NCBI GenBank assembly: GCA_964348745.1
Contig: CAYGDT010000006.1
Location: 1-28,378 of the forward strand
Direction of reading: 5' to 3'
Origin: CAYGDT01 sp964348745
Lineage (GTDB): Bacteria; Patescibacteriota; Gracilibacteria; Peribacterales; Peribacteraceae
Length of the DNA: 28,378 nt
In this document: positions 1 to 7,659 of the stretch, in pieces
Layout: each line of letters opens with the position of its first letter
How positions within the stretch are numbered: the first letter of the stretch is position 1
Program-made: the position numbers and the translations under genes
The notes under the pieces: model-generated
Seen by the model: the letters and a program-made list of their open reading frames with translations, nothing else
What the model was told of the DNA's origin: nothing
Databases searched by the model: none

Positions 1-1
1 G

Positions 2-745
2 TGTTGTAAGAAATTTGCGATTCCAAAAATCGTCTTCACTTCCAGTAATTGCCTCTGGGGACAGGGGCTGGGGAGACCCGTGCGGGAAGATGATCCTCCA
101 CACCCCGTTGAGATCTACGGCAGGAGCAAGCTCGCCGCAGAGCAGGTGCTGCAGGAATACCGAGACGATGTCGATAGTGTCATCATCCGCTGCCCGACGA
201 TCATGGACGCGGGACGGCTCGGCTTACTTTCGATCCTCTTTGAGTTCATGGATGAAGGACGCAAGGTCTGGGTCGTTGGTGGCGGGAAAAACCGCTACCA
301 GTTCATCTACGCCGGCGATCTGATCGATGCATTCCTCAGGGCGGCTGACTACAAAGGATCGAATATATTCCATATCGGATCGGATGATGTGAAACCATTT
401 AAGGATGTATATCAGTACGTGATCGACAAAGCGGCGACCGGAGCGCGCGTTGGGTACCTGCCGAAAGCGCCGACCATCTTCGCCATGAAACTCGCCTACG
501 CTCTCGGGCTCTCCCCCCTCGGGCCGTACCAGTACAAGATGATTGCGGAGGACAGTGAGTTCGATACAAGAAAGATCAAACAAGAACTGCAGTGGAAACC
601 AACGCTGACGAATGAAGAGATGCTCTGGAAGGCATACGAATATTATCGTACGTATAAGAGCGAAATCTACGGCCGTCACGATGTTTCCGCCCATCGTCAG
701 CCTGCGAAAATGGGAGTGATACGGGTGCTGAAGTGGATGTCTTAA
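2..745 (+). CDS. NAD-dependent sugar-nucleotide epimerase/dehydratase (SDR), 3' part
   Basis: This is the C-terminal two thirds of an extended short-chain dehydrogenase/reductase acting on a nucleotide sugar. The frame is open to the left edge. A GTG at 80 could look like a start, but the residues before it (IVFTSSNCLWG, then a proline-rich stretch) form the usual Ser-rich strand that precedes the catalytic YGRSK (Tyr-x-x-x-Lys) motif. The gene therefore really begins outside the window, and the Rossmann GxxGxxG is not visible. Downstream are the substrate-domain features RYQFIYAGDLIDAFLRA and a final W-x-P stretch with a helical tail, as in UDP-glucose 4-epimerase/dTDP-glucose dehydratase relatives. 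The substrate cannot be told from the sequence. It lies on the plus strand before an AT-rich orphan gene and probably ends an operon that starts to the left. Confidence 0.85.
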   Translation, partial: CCKKFAIPKIVFTSSNCLWGQGLGRPVREDDPPHPVEIYGRSKLAAEQVLQEYRDDVDSVIIRCPTIMDAGRLGLLSILFEFMDEGRKVWVVGGGKNRYQFIYAGDLIDAFLRAADYKGSNIFHIGSDDVKPFKDVYQYVIDKAATGARVGYLPKAPTIFAMKLAYALGLSPLGPYQYKMIAEDSEFDTRKIKQELQWKPTLTNEEMLWKAYEYYRTYKSEIYGRHDVSAHRQPAKMGVIRVLKWMS

Positions 746-817
746 ACAGGATGAAGGATATTGCTTGATTATGTAGCGAACAGGAAATACAGTAGTTTCT
801 TGATTCCAATTTATGCT

Positions 818-1207
818 ATGAATGAAACAATTATCAACGCCGAAGTAGTAAATACTGGTGCCAAGAAAACTGCAGTTGCTGTTAATTGTCCTATGGATCA
901 ATTACGTAAACTAGCTACAAGTTTGGGTGTACCATCAGATCAAATATTTGACGAAAGAAGAAATGGAGGATTAGGGATAATAGGACTTACAATGCCGAAC
1001 GACGCATTAGTCGCTGCAGGCATTATGAAAGAAGGGGAATTCTTTCGATTTGTTGTCGTAGGTGTTTTAGGAACAGATGCACAGGTGAGAATTACTGCAC
1101 AGACTGATGCTGGAACTGAATCAGATGATGCAATTGTCGGTTATGATGGAGATGGATCATATGATCCACTAACCAATAGTGACAATGCAGCCTTTGAATA
1201 CGAATGA
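818..1207 (+). CDS. Hypothetical acidic protein, 129 aa, in AT-rich DNA
   Basis: I do not recognise this family. The frame could start at a TTG at 761, but the first ATG is at 818, and the 19 extra residues look non-conserved, so I chose 818. No Shine-Dalgarno site is visible. The protein has a mixed alpha/beta first part (residues 1-95, with strands such as FFRFVVVGVLG) and a strongly acidic C-terminus rich in Asp, Glu and Gly (AIVGYDGDGSYDP). There is no signal peptide and no membrane segment. GC is about 40 percent by hand count over three 60-base lines, clearly below the flanking glycan genes, which suggests a separate origin. It is followed 34 bases later by a convergent GtrA gene. Confidence 0.6.
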   Translation: MNETIINAEVVNTGAKKTAVAVNCPMDQLRKLATSLGVPSDQIFDERRNGGLGIIGLTMPNDALVAAGIMKEGEFFRFVVVGVLGTDAQVRITAQTDAGTESDDAIVGYDGDGSYDPLTNSDNAAFEYE

Positions 1208-1241
1208 AGTTCTGCCCACCGTCACGAAAAGAAAGATTGTA

Positions 1242-1646
1242 TTAGTGGAAGACATAGAACTTCCGCATCGTAAAATTCCAAAACAGCACGAGAATTTGTG
1301 AAATCATTTTTGCTATCACAGGATCCAAGTTTGCAAGATCAATGAGTACGTAGAGAATGAACCACGTCCATAGCAGTCCCCCGAGGGCGATGAAAAACAC
1401 CATCAGAAATTCCTTGGCGCGATTATGTTTGCTCTCAAAGACCCAGAGCACACAGAGGAAGTGATTCCACGCAAGACCCGTCATGTATGCGCAGAATGCA
1501 GCAAGCATGTAGTGGAACCCCCCGTACTTAAGCAACACGGTATACATCAGCAGATCCACCACGGCGGCAGTGCCGCCGACGAAGAAATAACGGAGGAACT
1601 GCATGTGTGCCACCGATGTTTTTTGGATCAGGAACTTATGAAGCAT
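1242..1646 (-). CDS. GtrA-like four-helix membrane protein (1)
   Basis: This 134-residue protein has the GtrA/DPMS_TM pattern: QFLRYFFVGGTAAVVDLLMY opens the first helix, and four hydrophobic segments follow at about residues 17-38, 44-64, 80-100 and 106-126, ending in the typical WNFTMRKFYVF. Family members are thought to help flip polyprenyl-phosphate-linked sugars across the membrane or to support glycosyltransferases. Length is normal for the family. Translation could also begin at Met15 (1604). It stands alone on the minus strand, back to back with the UDP-sugar dehydrogenase, and it is distinct from the second GtrA copy near 4.3 kb. Confidence 0.85.
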   Translation of the reverse strand: MLHKFLIQKTSVAHMQFLRYFFVGGTAAVVDLLMYTVLLKYGGFHYMLAAFCAYMTGLAWNHFLCVLWVFESKHNRAKEFLMVFFIALGGLLWTWFILYVLIDLANLDPVIAKMISQILVLFWNFTMRKFYVFH

Positions 1647-1659
1647 GATTTCCTATTGA

Positions 1660-1733
1660 AAGGGGTAAGGAGCACGCAGAACGGGATATGCAATTTTGTA
1701 ACCCTTATCCCTTAATACTTGCCCCTTAATACT
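1660..1733 (+). promoter_or_regulatory. CCTTA-rich regulatory region and -10 box upstream of the UDP-sugar dehydrogenase
   Basis: The 106-base divergent spacer holds AAGGGGTAAGG at 1660-1670, which can pair (one G-T) with CCTTATCCCTT at 1703-1713. The motif CCCTTAATAC is repeated at 1709-1718 and 1723-1732. The second copy leads directly into a perfect TATAAT at 1733-1738, fourteen bases before the ATG at 1753. A convincing -35 is not seen. The repeats are placed where a regulator would bind. A related block lies just upstream of the epimerase start at 8802. Confidence 0.45.
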
Positions 1734-1752
1734 ATAATATTTTTCCAATAAC

Positions 1753-3036
1753 ATGGATCAAAAACCGATTCTTTCCATCGTCGGCCTTGGCTATGTCGGC
1801 CTTCCCCTCGCTTACGCGTTTGCCAAGAAAGGATATGTCGTTCACGGGTTTGATATCAATGTAAAACGCGTAGAAGAGCTGAACGCCGGACATGATCGCA
1901 CGAATGAGATTGAAGGCAGCGATCTTCAGGCGGTCGGCATCGATTTCACGACCGATCCAGAAACAATACGCGTGTGCGACGTGATTATCATGGCGATCCC
2001 GACACCGGTGGATGACAACAAGAAGCCCGATCTGACTCCGGTCATCAAAGCATCGCAGACGGTCGGAAAACACCTAAAAAAAGGGGCGATCGTCGTGTAT
2101 GAATCCACCGTATATCCGGGAGTCACCGAAGAAATCTGCGGACCCATCCTCGAACGGGAATCCGGCATGCGTTGCGGTACGGATTTCTTTCTCGGTTATT
2201 CACCCGAAAGGATCAACCCCGGCGACAGGCAACACACGATCGATAAGATCGTCAAAATCGTCGCAGGACAGGATGAACACACAACCGATGTTCTCTGCGA
2301 TCTCTACGGCTCGATTGTCACTGCGGGTATCCACCGTGCACCGAACATCAAGACTGCGGAGATGTCCAAGGCCATCGAGAACGCGCAGCGCGACTTGAAT
2401 ATCGCCTACATGAACGAAATCGCATTGCTCTGCCATAAAATCGGCATCGAAACGACGGAGGTCATTAAAGCTGCGTCGACGAAATGGAACTTTCTCCCGT
2501 TCCAGCCGGGACTCGTGGGCGGGCACTGTATAGGGGTGGATCCGTATTATCTTGTCGAGAAAGCACAGCAACTGGGCATGACAACGCATGTGATTACTGC
2601 GGGACGCGCAGTCAATGACGGTATGGCCATCTTTATTGGAAATGAGGCAATCGAAGCAATTGGAGGATTGGTGACAGATAAACGGATCCTTATAATGGGA
2701 TTAACATTTAAAGAAAACATCCCTGATATAAGAAATAGCCAATCATTTCACGTTATGTCATGGCTCAAAACCGTAAAAGGTGCTGATGTTTTTTATTGCG
2801 ATCCATTTGTAGCAAAGGGAGATCATGAATGGATAGATGTAAACTACAAAAGTGGAACGCTAAATGATGGGCCATACGATGCGATCTTGCTACTTGTAAA
2901 ACACAAGGAATACATCGATTTCGGCACGCAGGCATACATCGATGCCACAAAAAAAGGCGGCGTCATCTACGATGTAAAAAACGTACTGGACAAAGAAAAG
3001 ATTACCGCAGCAGGACGGACGTATCTCGCACTTTGA
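1753..3036 (+). CDS. UDP-N-acetylhexosamine 6-dehydrogenase (WbpO/TviB/WbpA-type nucleotide sugar dehydrogenase)
   Basis: This enzyme oxidises C6 of a UDP-HexNAc (GlcNAc, GalNAc or ManNAc type) to the uronic acid in two NAD-dependent steps. The 427 residues show the N-terminal Rossmann GLGYVG (11-16), the PTPVDD loop (84-88), the linker SKAIENAQRD, and the catalytic cysteine Cys259 in GGHCIGVDPYY. The C-terminal UDP-binding domain has GLTFKENIPDIRNS. Length is normal. The GHCIGVDPYYL and SPERINPGD motifs resemble TviB/WbpO more than UDP-glucose dehydrogenase, but exact substrate is not decided. Bases 2641-2880 (residues 297-376) fall to about 37 percent GC against about 50-57 percent just upstream, which hints at recombination inside the gene. 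Its TGA abuts the TCA (stop) of the convergent gmd with no spacer. Confidence 0.93.
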   Translation: MDQKPILSIVGLGYVGLPLAYAFAKKGYVVHGFDINVKRVEELNAGHDRTNEIEGSDLQAVGIDFTTDPETIRVCDVIIMAIPTPVDDNKKPDLTPVIKASQTVGKHLKKGAIVVYESTVYPGVTEEICGPILERESGMRCGTDFFLGYSPERINPGDRQHTIDKIVKIVAGQDEHTTDVLCDLYGSIVTAGIHRAPNIKTAEMSKAIENAQRDLNIAYMNEIALLCHKIGIETTEVIKAASTKWNFLPFQPGLVGGHCIGVDPYYLVEKAQQLGMTTHVITAGRAVNDGMAIFIGNEAIEAIGGLVTDKRILIMGLTFKENIPDIRNSQSFHVMSWLKTVKGADVFYCDPFVAKGDHEWIDVNYKSGTLNDGPYDAILLLVKHKEYIDFGTQAYIDATKKGGVIYDVKNVLDKEKITAAGRTYLAL

Positions 3037-4113
3037 TCAGAAAGCCATCGCACCGACCAAACCCTTCTCAGGCAAAGGGATCCCGAAGGATGCAAAGTCC
3101 GCCTGCATCATAATATCGGCAAGTTGTTCCAAGGTGGTAGTAGCTTCCCATCCCAGTTGCCGTTTTGCTTTGGAAGGATCACCCAGCAAAACATCGACTT
3201 CGGACGGGCGGTAATACAGCTTGTCGATGCAGACAATCACATTCCCCGTATCGCGATCGACATACTGCTCATCGTTGCCTTCACCCCTGCGTTCATAACG
3301 GAACCTGCCGCGCTCGAGACAGAGTTCCAAAAACTCTCTGACCGAAGCGGTGCGACCGGTAGCGAGCAGGTAATCCTCCGGTTCCGGTTGCTGCAATACA
3401 CGCCACATGCCTTCGACGTATTCGGGTGCGTATCCCCAGTCACGCCTCGCATCAAGGTTACCGAGATCCAGTACCTTCTGTTTGCCCGCGCGAATGGCCG
3501 CGAGACTGTAGGTGATCTTGCGTGTTACGAAGTTCTTGCCGCGTCGCGGCGATTCGTGGTTAAAGAGAATGCCGTTGCACGCATACATGCCATAACTCTC
3601 GCGGTAGTTTCTGGTGATGTCGAATGCAAATGCCTTGGCACACGCATAGGGGCTGCGCGGATAGAACGGTGTCGTTTCGGTTTGCGGCGTTTCGAGCACC
3701 TTTCCAAAAAGTTCACTGGAACTTGCCTGATAAAACCTCGTCGGCAAATCGGTGCTGCGAATCAGCTCCAGAAAACGCACGACACCCATGCCGGTAACAT
3801 CGCTTGTATACTCGGGAATATCGAAACTGATGCCGACGTGCGACTGCGCGGCAAGGTTGTAAATTTCGTCGGGGCGGATTCTCATCAGGACTCGCAGAAG
3901 CGAGTTACTGTCTCCAAGATCGCCATAATGGAGTTCGATCGGCTTATCAGGGTGACGCTTATCGGAGAAGAGATGGTCGATCCGTTCGCGATTGAACGTA
4001 GAAGATCTCCGAGCAATGCCGTGAACCTCGTACCCCTTCGAAAGTAGCAGCTCCGCAAGATACGAGCCGTCCTGTCCTGTGATGCCGGTGATCAAAGCGC
4101 GCTTTTGCGGCAT
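3037..4113 (-). CDS. gmd: GDP-mannose 4,6-dehydratase
   Basis: It converts GDP-D-mannose to GDP-4-keto-6-deoxy-D-mannose, the precursor of GDP-perosamine, GDP-fucose and GDP-rhamnose. The 358 residues are standard for Gmd. The NADP-binding ALITGITGQDGSYLAE (6-21), HGIARRSSTFN, the NLAAQSHV strand, SSSELFG (131-137) and catalytic Tyr156/Lys160 in SPYACAK are present, along with the diagnostic LFNHESPRRGKNFVTRKIT and RRDWGYAPEYVEGMW. A downstream enzyme of the perosamine type (PLP aminotransferase at 6464-7588) is in the same window. It is probably the last gene of a minus-strand operon: GT-C, GtrA, gmd (37-base gap to GtrA). Confidence 0.96.
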   Translation of the reverse strand: MPQKRALITGITGQDGSYLAELLLSKGYEVHGIARRSSTFNRERIDHLFSDKRHPDKPIELHYGDLGDSNSLLRVLMRIRPDEIYNLAAQSHVGISFDIPEYTSDVTGMGVVRFLELIRSTDLPTRFYQASSSELFGKVLETPQTETTPFYPRSPYACAKAFAFDITRNYRESYGMYACNGILFNHESPRRGKNFVTRKITYSLAAIRAGKQKVLDLGNLDARRDWGYAPEYVEGMWRVLQQPEPEDYLLATGRTASVREFLELCLERGRFRYERRGEGNDEQYVDRDTGNVIVCIDKLYYRPSEVDVLLGDPSKAKRQLGWEATTTLEQLADIMMQADFASFGIPLPEKGLVGAMAF

Positions 4114-4150
4114 ATTATGAAGAGATTATGCATCAAAAATTGGTCTTCGT

Positions 4151-4567
4151 CTAGACATAAACTACGAACTTATAGACAAAGAAATTCCAGAAAACCATGG
4201 GCACAAATGTGATGATTTTAGCGGGACGGGGGTCGAAACCGGCTTTCTCCACCAGCAGGAAGATCAGCAGTGTAACCAATGCTGTGTTACACATATCGAC
4301 GGTGAAATACTTGCCGAGGTGCGCGAGGAAAGAGTCCCGTTTTTGAAACACCACGTACTTGTGGAGTAAAAAAGCGACAAAGAAACCGAGCGTCCCGCTG
4401 ATGACCGATGCTGCGATGTACCAGACGCCGAAATGGAACATCAGAAAATAACTGCCGAAATCCACTGCGGCAGCAGTGACGCCGCAAGCGACATACGTCA
4501 AGAATTTCGGCAGATGCGTAAGAAAGATTTTCATTGCTCCTCTGCAGGATACTGCTTTTTCTCTCAT
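4151..4567 (-). CDS. GtrA-like four-helix membrane protein (2)
   Basis: This 138-residue membrane protein has the GtrA fold: FLTYVACGVTAAAVDFGSYF opens the first helix, with further helices at about residues 49-70, 86-107 and 115-135, and a closing FWNFFVYKFVVY. The ATG at 4567 overlaps the TGA of the upstream glycosyltransferase by four bases (ATGA), which supports this start by translational coupling. Met12 (4534) is the alternative. Coupling to a GT-C glycosyltransferase fits the known role of GtrA partners in delivering polyprenyl-phosphate sugars. It is divergent in sequence from the copy at 1242-1646 apart from the family motifs. Confidence 0.87.
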   Translation of the reverse strand: MREKAVSCRGAMKIFLTHLPKFLTYVACGVTAAAVDFGSYFLMFHFGVWYIAASVISGTLGFFVAFLLHKYVVFQKRDSFLAHLGKYFTVDMCNTALVTLLIFLLVEKAGFDPRPAKIITFVPMVFWNFFVYKFVVYV

Positions 4568-5959
4568 GCGTCATGATCGCAACTTGCAGGAGGCATAATC
4601 AGCACATATCGGCGATACAGTTCTCTCACTCTGTCTCCGAGCGCTTTCTGCTCATCCCATCCGAGTTTACGAACCCAAGGAAGACAGTGTTCCTCGGGCA
4701 GAACCGGAAGATCGGGGAACATCCGGAAATCTCGACCGAGAACTTCCTCCGAGAGAAACAATCTTTGAGGCACTTCCGACAGCAGAACGTAGAGATCCGG
4801 CGCACTGATCACCATGGGCGTGTCGGCATACTGGGCAAGTAAACGCTCAGCCGCTCCCGATGCCTCTCCCGAAGGCGTCGATCCGCGATGATCGAACTGC
4901 CACCAGCCCTGTGCAAGTATAAAGAAGCAAAGCGTGGCGATTGCGATGCGACGAGGTGCTATGGCAAAAAGACTGAGCGGCACAAACGGCAGAAGCATCA
5001 TATGCGCCGGAAGCAGGTGCCGGTACCAAATGGGACCATTGATGAAGTAGAGCATAAAGAGCGCAATGAACGCAGGAATGAAGATGCGCGTTGCAGGTGC
5101 GATCGGATACTGTTTGCATCTGCGTCCGACAAGAAATAGAACAAAGAGCGCTGCAAAATAGACGAACGGGAAACGAAGAAGCGTGTTCGGATCGCGCAGC
5201 AATACGGGGAAAAGCCCTTCGCCGCCGGCGGCGAATCCGTAACGCACAAGTTCCTGGAACCCACCCGGTCGACTGGCATACTCAACACACTGCCAAGCGA
5301 AAAACAGGGTAGCCGCGGGAATGGCAATGAGGGTGAGGCGAAGAACATGGTCCTTCCTGCGCAGGAGGATCTCGGCGATCCACGCAATAAAGAGCGCCGG
5401 CAGGATAATGCCGTATGTAATTTTCGTAACGGCCGCGAGCCCGAAACACACTCCGGCGAGCACTGCATGTTTTTTGGTATCGAAGCGCTCAAGTATAAGA
5501 AGCCCGAGCAGCACAAATCCGAATGCAGGCACTTCGCCAAGCACGGTTTTCCCCCGTGTTGATGAATGCCGAAAGTGATACCAGTAGCGCAGTCGCAAAG
5601 AGCGCGTTTTTGCGTCCGGAAATCGTCCGGCAGTAGATGTAGAACGCGATACCGACAAGAACCGTCGTGCCTGCACTCGCCGCCCGCGCGGCAGCAACGC
5701 TGTCTCCGAACATCCAAAGCGTGAACGCGGAGGGTAAAATCAACGTCGGCCCAACCCCGAGAATATACGGGGCAGGCCACTGGTATGTCAGTACCTGCAG
5801 AACATACCCTCTGCCTGCGGCGATGTTGCGTGCCACCTGCAGAAAAAGCCCTTCATCGACCCATGGCGCTGGGAACGTCCCGAGTTCGCGAAAACTGAAA
5901 TACAGCGCAAAAAGCAGAAGGATTGCCTCCGGCAGTAGGGATCGAATCTGTTTCAACAT
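4564..5959 (-). pseudogene. GT-C membrane glycosyltransferase (GT39/PMT_2-like), split by a one-base shift in a G run
   Basis: Two overlapping minus frames encode one protein. The first (5959 down to about 5553) has an N-terminal membrane helix, the luminal acidic motif PAPWVDEGLFLQVARN (Asp-Glu, typical of the GT-C catalytic loop) and further helices up to AFINTG. The second frame continues with KTVLGEVPAFGFVLLG and about eight more helices, then a soluble C-terminal tail ending at 4564. The break falls at five consecutive G residues on the coding strand (CCCCC at 5551-5555). With four G the reading is continuous: Asn-Thr-Gly-Lys-Thr-Val-Leu-Gly. Restored length would be about 464 residues, normal for the family. 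A real mutation, phase variation or a sequencing error all remain possible. First gene of the GT-C/GtrA/gmd operon. Confidence 0.8.
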
Positions 5960-5965
5960 AGAGAA

Positions 5966-5971
5966 ATTGTA
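5966..5971 (-). promoter_or_regulatory. Extended -10 box, leaderless-type promoter of the GT-C gene
   Basis: On the minus strand TACAAT is preceded by TG and one base (TGTTACAAT), an extended -10. Only six bases separate it from the ATG at 5959, so the transcript would begin at or next to the start codon. No good -35 is seen, which is common with extended -10 boxes. Confidence 0.5.
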
Positions 5972-6017
5972 ACAGAAGAAAAGACTCCTATCATTCGTAC
6001 AGAGACGGATTGCCGTT

Positions 6018-6023
6018 TATACT
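6018..6023 (+). promoter_or_regulatory. Possible -10 box of the cupin/aminotransferase operon
   Basis: TATACT lies 24 bases before the ATG at 6048 in the divergent spacer shared with the GT-C gene. There is no clear -35 and no Shine-Dalgarno site, so this is a weak call. Confidence 0.3.
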
Positions 6024-6047
6024 GGGTGTAATTCTTCATTCGTCACC

Positions 6048-6467
6048 ATGGATGATATTCACATTATTGAGAAAGACGGTCGTATCTATGCAAAATATTT
6101 CCAGTCCGATATCCCCGTGCAAAGCGGCATACGATTTATTACGGAAGACGCAGACCCTCTTCAGGTCGGTGTTTTTGAACGTGCAGAGCGATATGAGGTA
6201 TCTGCGCACCGCCATAAAAGCAGGAAACTTACATTACCCGACGTTGGAGAATTCCTCTGGATACAAAGCGGATCCGCGATTGTGGAGATATTCGATGAAG
6301 AGTGGAATACGCTCGGGAAATGGACGGTGCATGGCGGTGACTGTGTGGTGCTCCTGCGCGGAGGGCACGCACTGACGATGCTCGAGCCCACGCGGATTTT
6401 AGAAGTGAAACAGGGGCCGTATCCCGGAAACAGAGAAGATGAAAAAACGTTCCGTGATCACCAATGA
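6048..6467 (+). CDS. Small cupin-like protein coupled to a sugar aminotransferase
   Basis: The 139 residues look like a single beta-barrel (cupin/RmlC-like) domain. SAHRHKSRK (52-60) supplies two histidines in the position of a metal-binding HxH, GEFLWIQSGSAIVEIFDEE (about 67-85) is a typical beta-hairpin pair, and GDCVVLLRGGHALTMLEP is the second cupin box, with His in GGH. The last part, LEVKQGPY, also matches cupin ends. Similar short cupins occur beside PLP aminotransferases and isomerases in nucleotide-sugar loci, but I cannot assign a reaction. Its TGA overlaps the ATG of the aminotransferase by four bases, so the two are almost certainly co-translated. Confidence 0.7.
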   Translation: MDDIHIIEKDGRIYAKYFQSDIPVQSGIRFITEDADPLQVGVFERAERYEVSAHRHKSRKLTLPDVGEFLWIQSGSAIVEIFDEEWNTLGKWTVHGGDCVVLLRGGHALTMLEPTRILEVKQGPYPGNREDEKTFRDHQ

Positions 6468-7588
6468 GTATCGAACGTATACCCGTCAACGAACCACTGA
6501 TTACCGATGCGGCAAAACGCTATGTCTCAGAAGCACTTGCAACCGGCTGGGTCTCTTCCGCGGGAGCGTACATCGAGGAATTTGAGCAAAAGTACGCCCG
6601 ATATATCGGGGTGTCTCATGCGATCTACGTCACGAGCGGAACCGCCGCACTGCACCTTGCGCTGCTTTCGCTCGACGTCGGACCGGGCGACGAAGTGATC
6701 ATTCCGGATTTCACCATGATCGCATCGGCATTCGCCGTGATGTATACGGGGGCCACACCGGTCTTCGTCGATGTCGAAGCCGACACGTACAATATTGATG
6801 CACGCTTGATAGAAGCACGCATTACGCCGCGCACCAAGGCGATCATGCCGGTGCATATCTACGGGTTGCCTTGCGATATGGATCCGATCATGCAGATCGC
6901 GCGCAAACACGGCATCGCCGTGGTCGAAGACGCAGCAGAAGTACATGGCGCGACCTACAAGGGAAAACGGTGCGGCTCGATCGGAACGATCAATGCATTC
7001 AGCTTCTACGGCAATAAGATCATCACAACCGGCGAGGGCGGCATGGTCTGCACCGACGACGACTCACTCGCTCTACGCGTACGATCCCTGAAAGATCTGG
7101 CGCACTCGCGTGAGAAGCGTTTCTTGCATACGGAACTCGGCTACAACTACCGTCCGACCAACATGCAGGCGGCGTTGGGGCTCGGGCAACTGGAATCGAT
7201 CGACATGTTCCTGCAACGAAAGCGCTCCATGGCTGCGCGCTACAAAGAGCGTCTTTCAAAGATTCCCGGTCTTCGCCTCCCCGTCACGCGCGACTATGCG
7301 GAGCACGTGTATTGGATGTACGCGGTGCTAGTGGAAGATACATTCGACCTGTCACGGGATGCTCTTGCCAAAGCGCTCCTCGAACGCGGCATCGATACGC
7401 GTGAGTTCTTTTTGCCTTGCCACTCGCAGCCCGCCTGCGCTAAAGCTTCGGCGGGCAGGCCGGCTGAATGCTATCCCGTCACGGAATCTATCGCATCGCG
7501 CGGACTCTACCTCCCCTCCGGTCTTGCCATCACCGATCAGCAGATCGACCGCGTGTGTGAGTGTATAGAAGAGATCTCCAGTCAATAA
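6464..7588 (+). CDS. DegT/DnrJ/EryC1 PLP-dependent sugar aminotransferase, GDP-perosamine synthase-like
   Basis: It transfers an amino group from glutamate to the C4 keto group of a nucleotide sugar. Motifs: TGWVSSAG (27-34), SGTAALHLAL (58-67), the PLP-contacting Asp in EDAAEVHGATYKG (155-167) and the Schiff-base Lys185 in FSFYGNKIITTGEGG, then GYNYRPTNMQAALG (226-239). These match Per (GDP-perosamine synthase) well, and gmd in the same window supplies its substrate. The assignment to GDP-perosamine is inference. Odd feature: residues about 322-334 (PACAKASAGRPAE) come from a palindromic repeat inserted in frame just after the FFLPCHSQ segment and before YPVTESIASRGLYLPSG. In relatives this loop is short, so the insertion may be tolerated or harmful. 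Confidence 0.9.
   Translation: MSIERIPVNEPLITDAAKRYVSEALATGWVSSAGAYIEEFEQKYARYIGVSHAIYVTSGTAALHLALLSLDVGPGDEVIIPDFTMIASAFAVMYTGATPVFVDVEADTYNIDARLIEARITPRTKAIMPVHIYGLPCDMDPIMQIARKHGIAVVEDAAEVHGATYKGKRCGSIGTINAFSFYGNKIITTGEGGMVCTDDDSLALRVRSLKDLAHSREKRFLHTELGYNYRPTNMQAALGLGQLESIDMFLQRKRSMAARYKERLSKIPGLRLPVTRDYAEHVYWMYAVLVEDTFDLSRDALAKALLERGIDTREFFLPCHSQPACAKASAGRPAECYPVTESIASRGLYLPSGLAITDQQIDRVCECIEEISSQ
7429..7456 (+). repeat. Palindromic repeat element inside the aminotransferase reading frame
   Basis: GCCCGCC (7429-7435) pairs perfectly with GGCGGGC (7450-7456). The loop carries the near-palindromic core CTAAAGCTTC with AAGCTT. The right flank adds AGGCCGGC. I recall closely similar GCCGAAGCTTTAGCG palindromes as dispersed elements in candidate-phyla genomes; no database check was possible. 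The element keeps the reading frame and encodes a low-complexity Ala/Gly/Pro loop. Confidence 0.6.
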
Positions 7589-7659
7589 AAGGTGACTGCA
7601 CAGTAACTTCATCAGCAAAATTCCATGTTTGATGACCGCCCGCAGTTAAGAAAAGAAGG

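Noticed and set aside
55..75. G-rich run that might form a quadruplex
   Set aside because: Only three strong G runs and it is inside a coding region.
80..745. GTG at 80 as the real start of the left-edge epimerase
   Set aside because: In-frame coding continues upstream to base 2 with a conserved Ser-rich strand before the YxxxK motif, so the gene is only truncated by the window.
224..901. Long minus frame over the epimerase and spacer
   Set aside because: Antisense shadow of a well-supported plus gene, with no domain and poor composition.
3124..4047. 307-residue plus frame opposite gmd
   Set aside because: Shadow of gmd, whose full motif set is on the minus strand.
4998..5780. 260-residue minus frame over the GT-C gene
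   Set aside because: A third frame rich in Arg/Ser/Cys without membrane helices; a shadow of the split glycosyltransferase.
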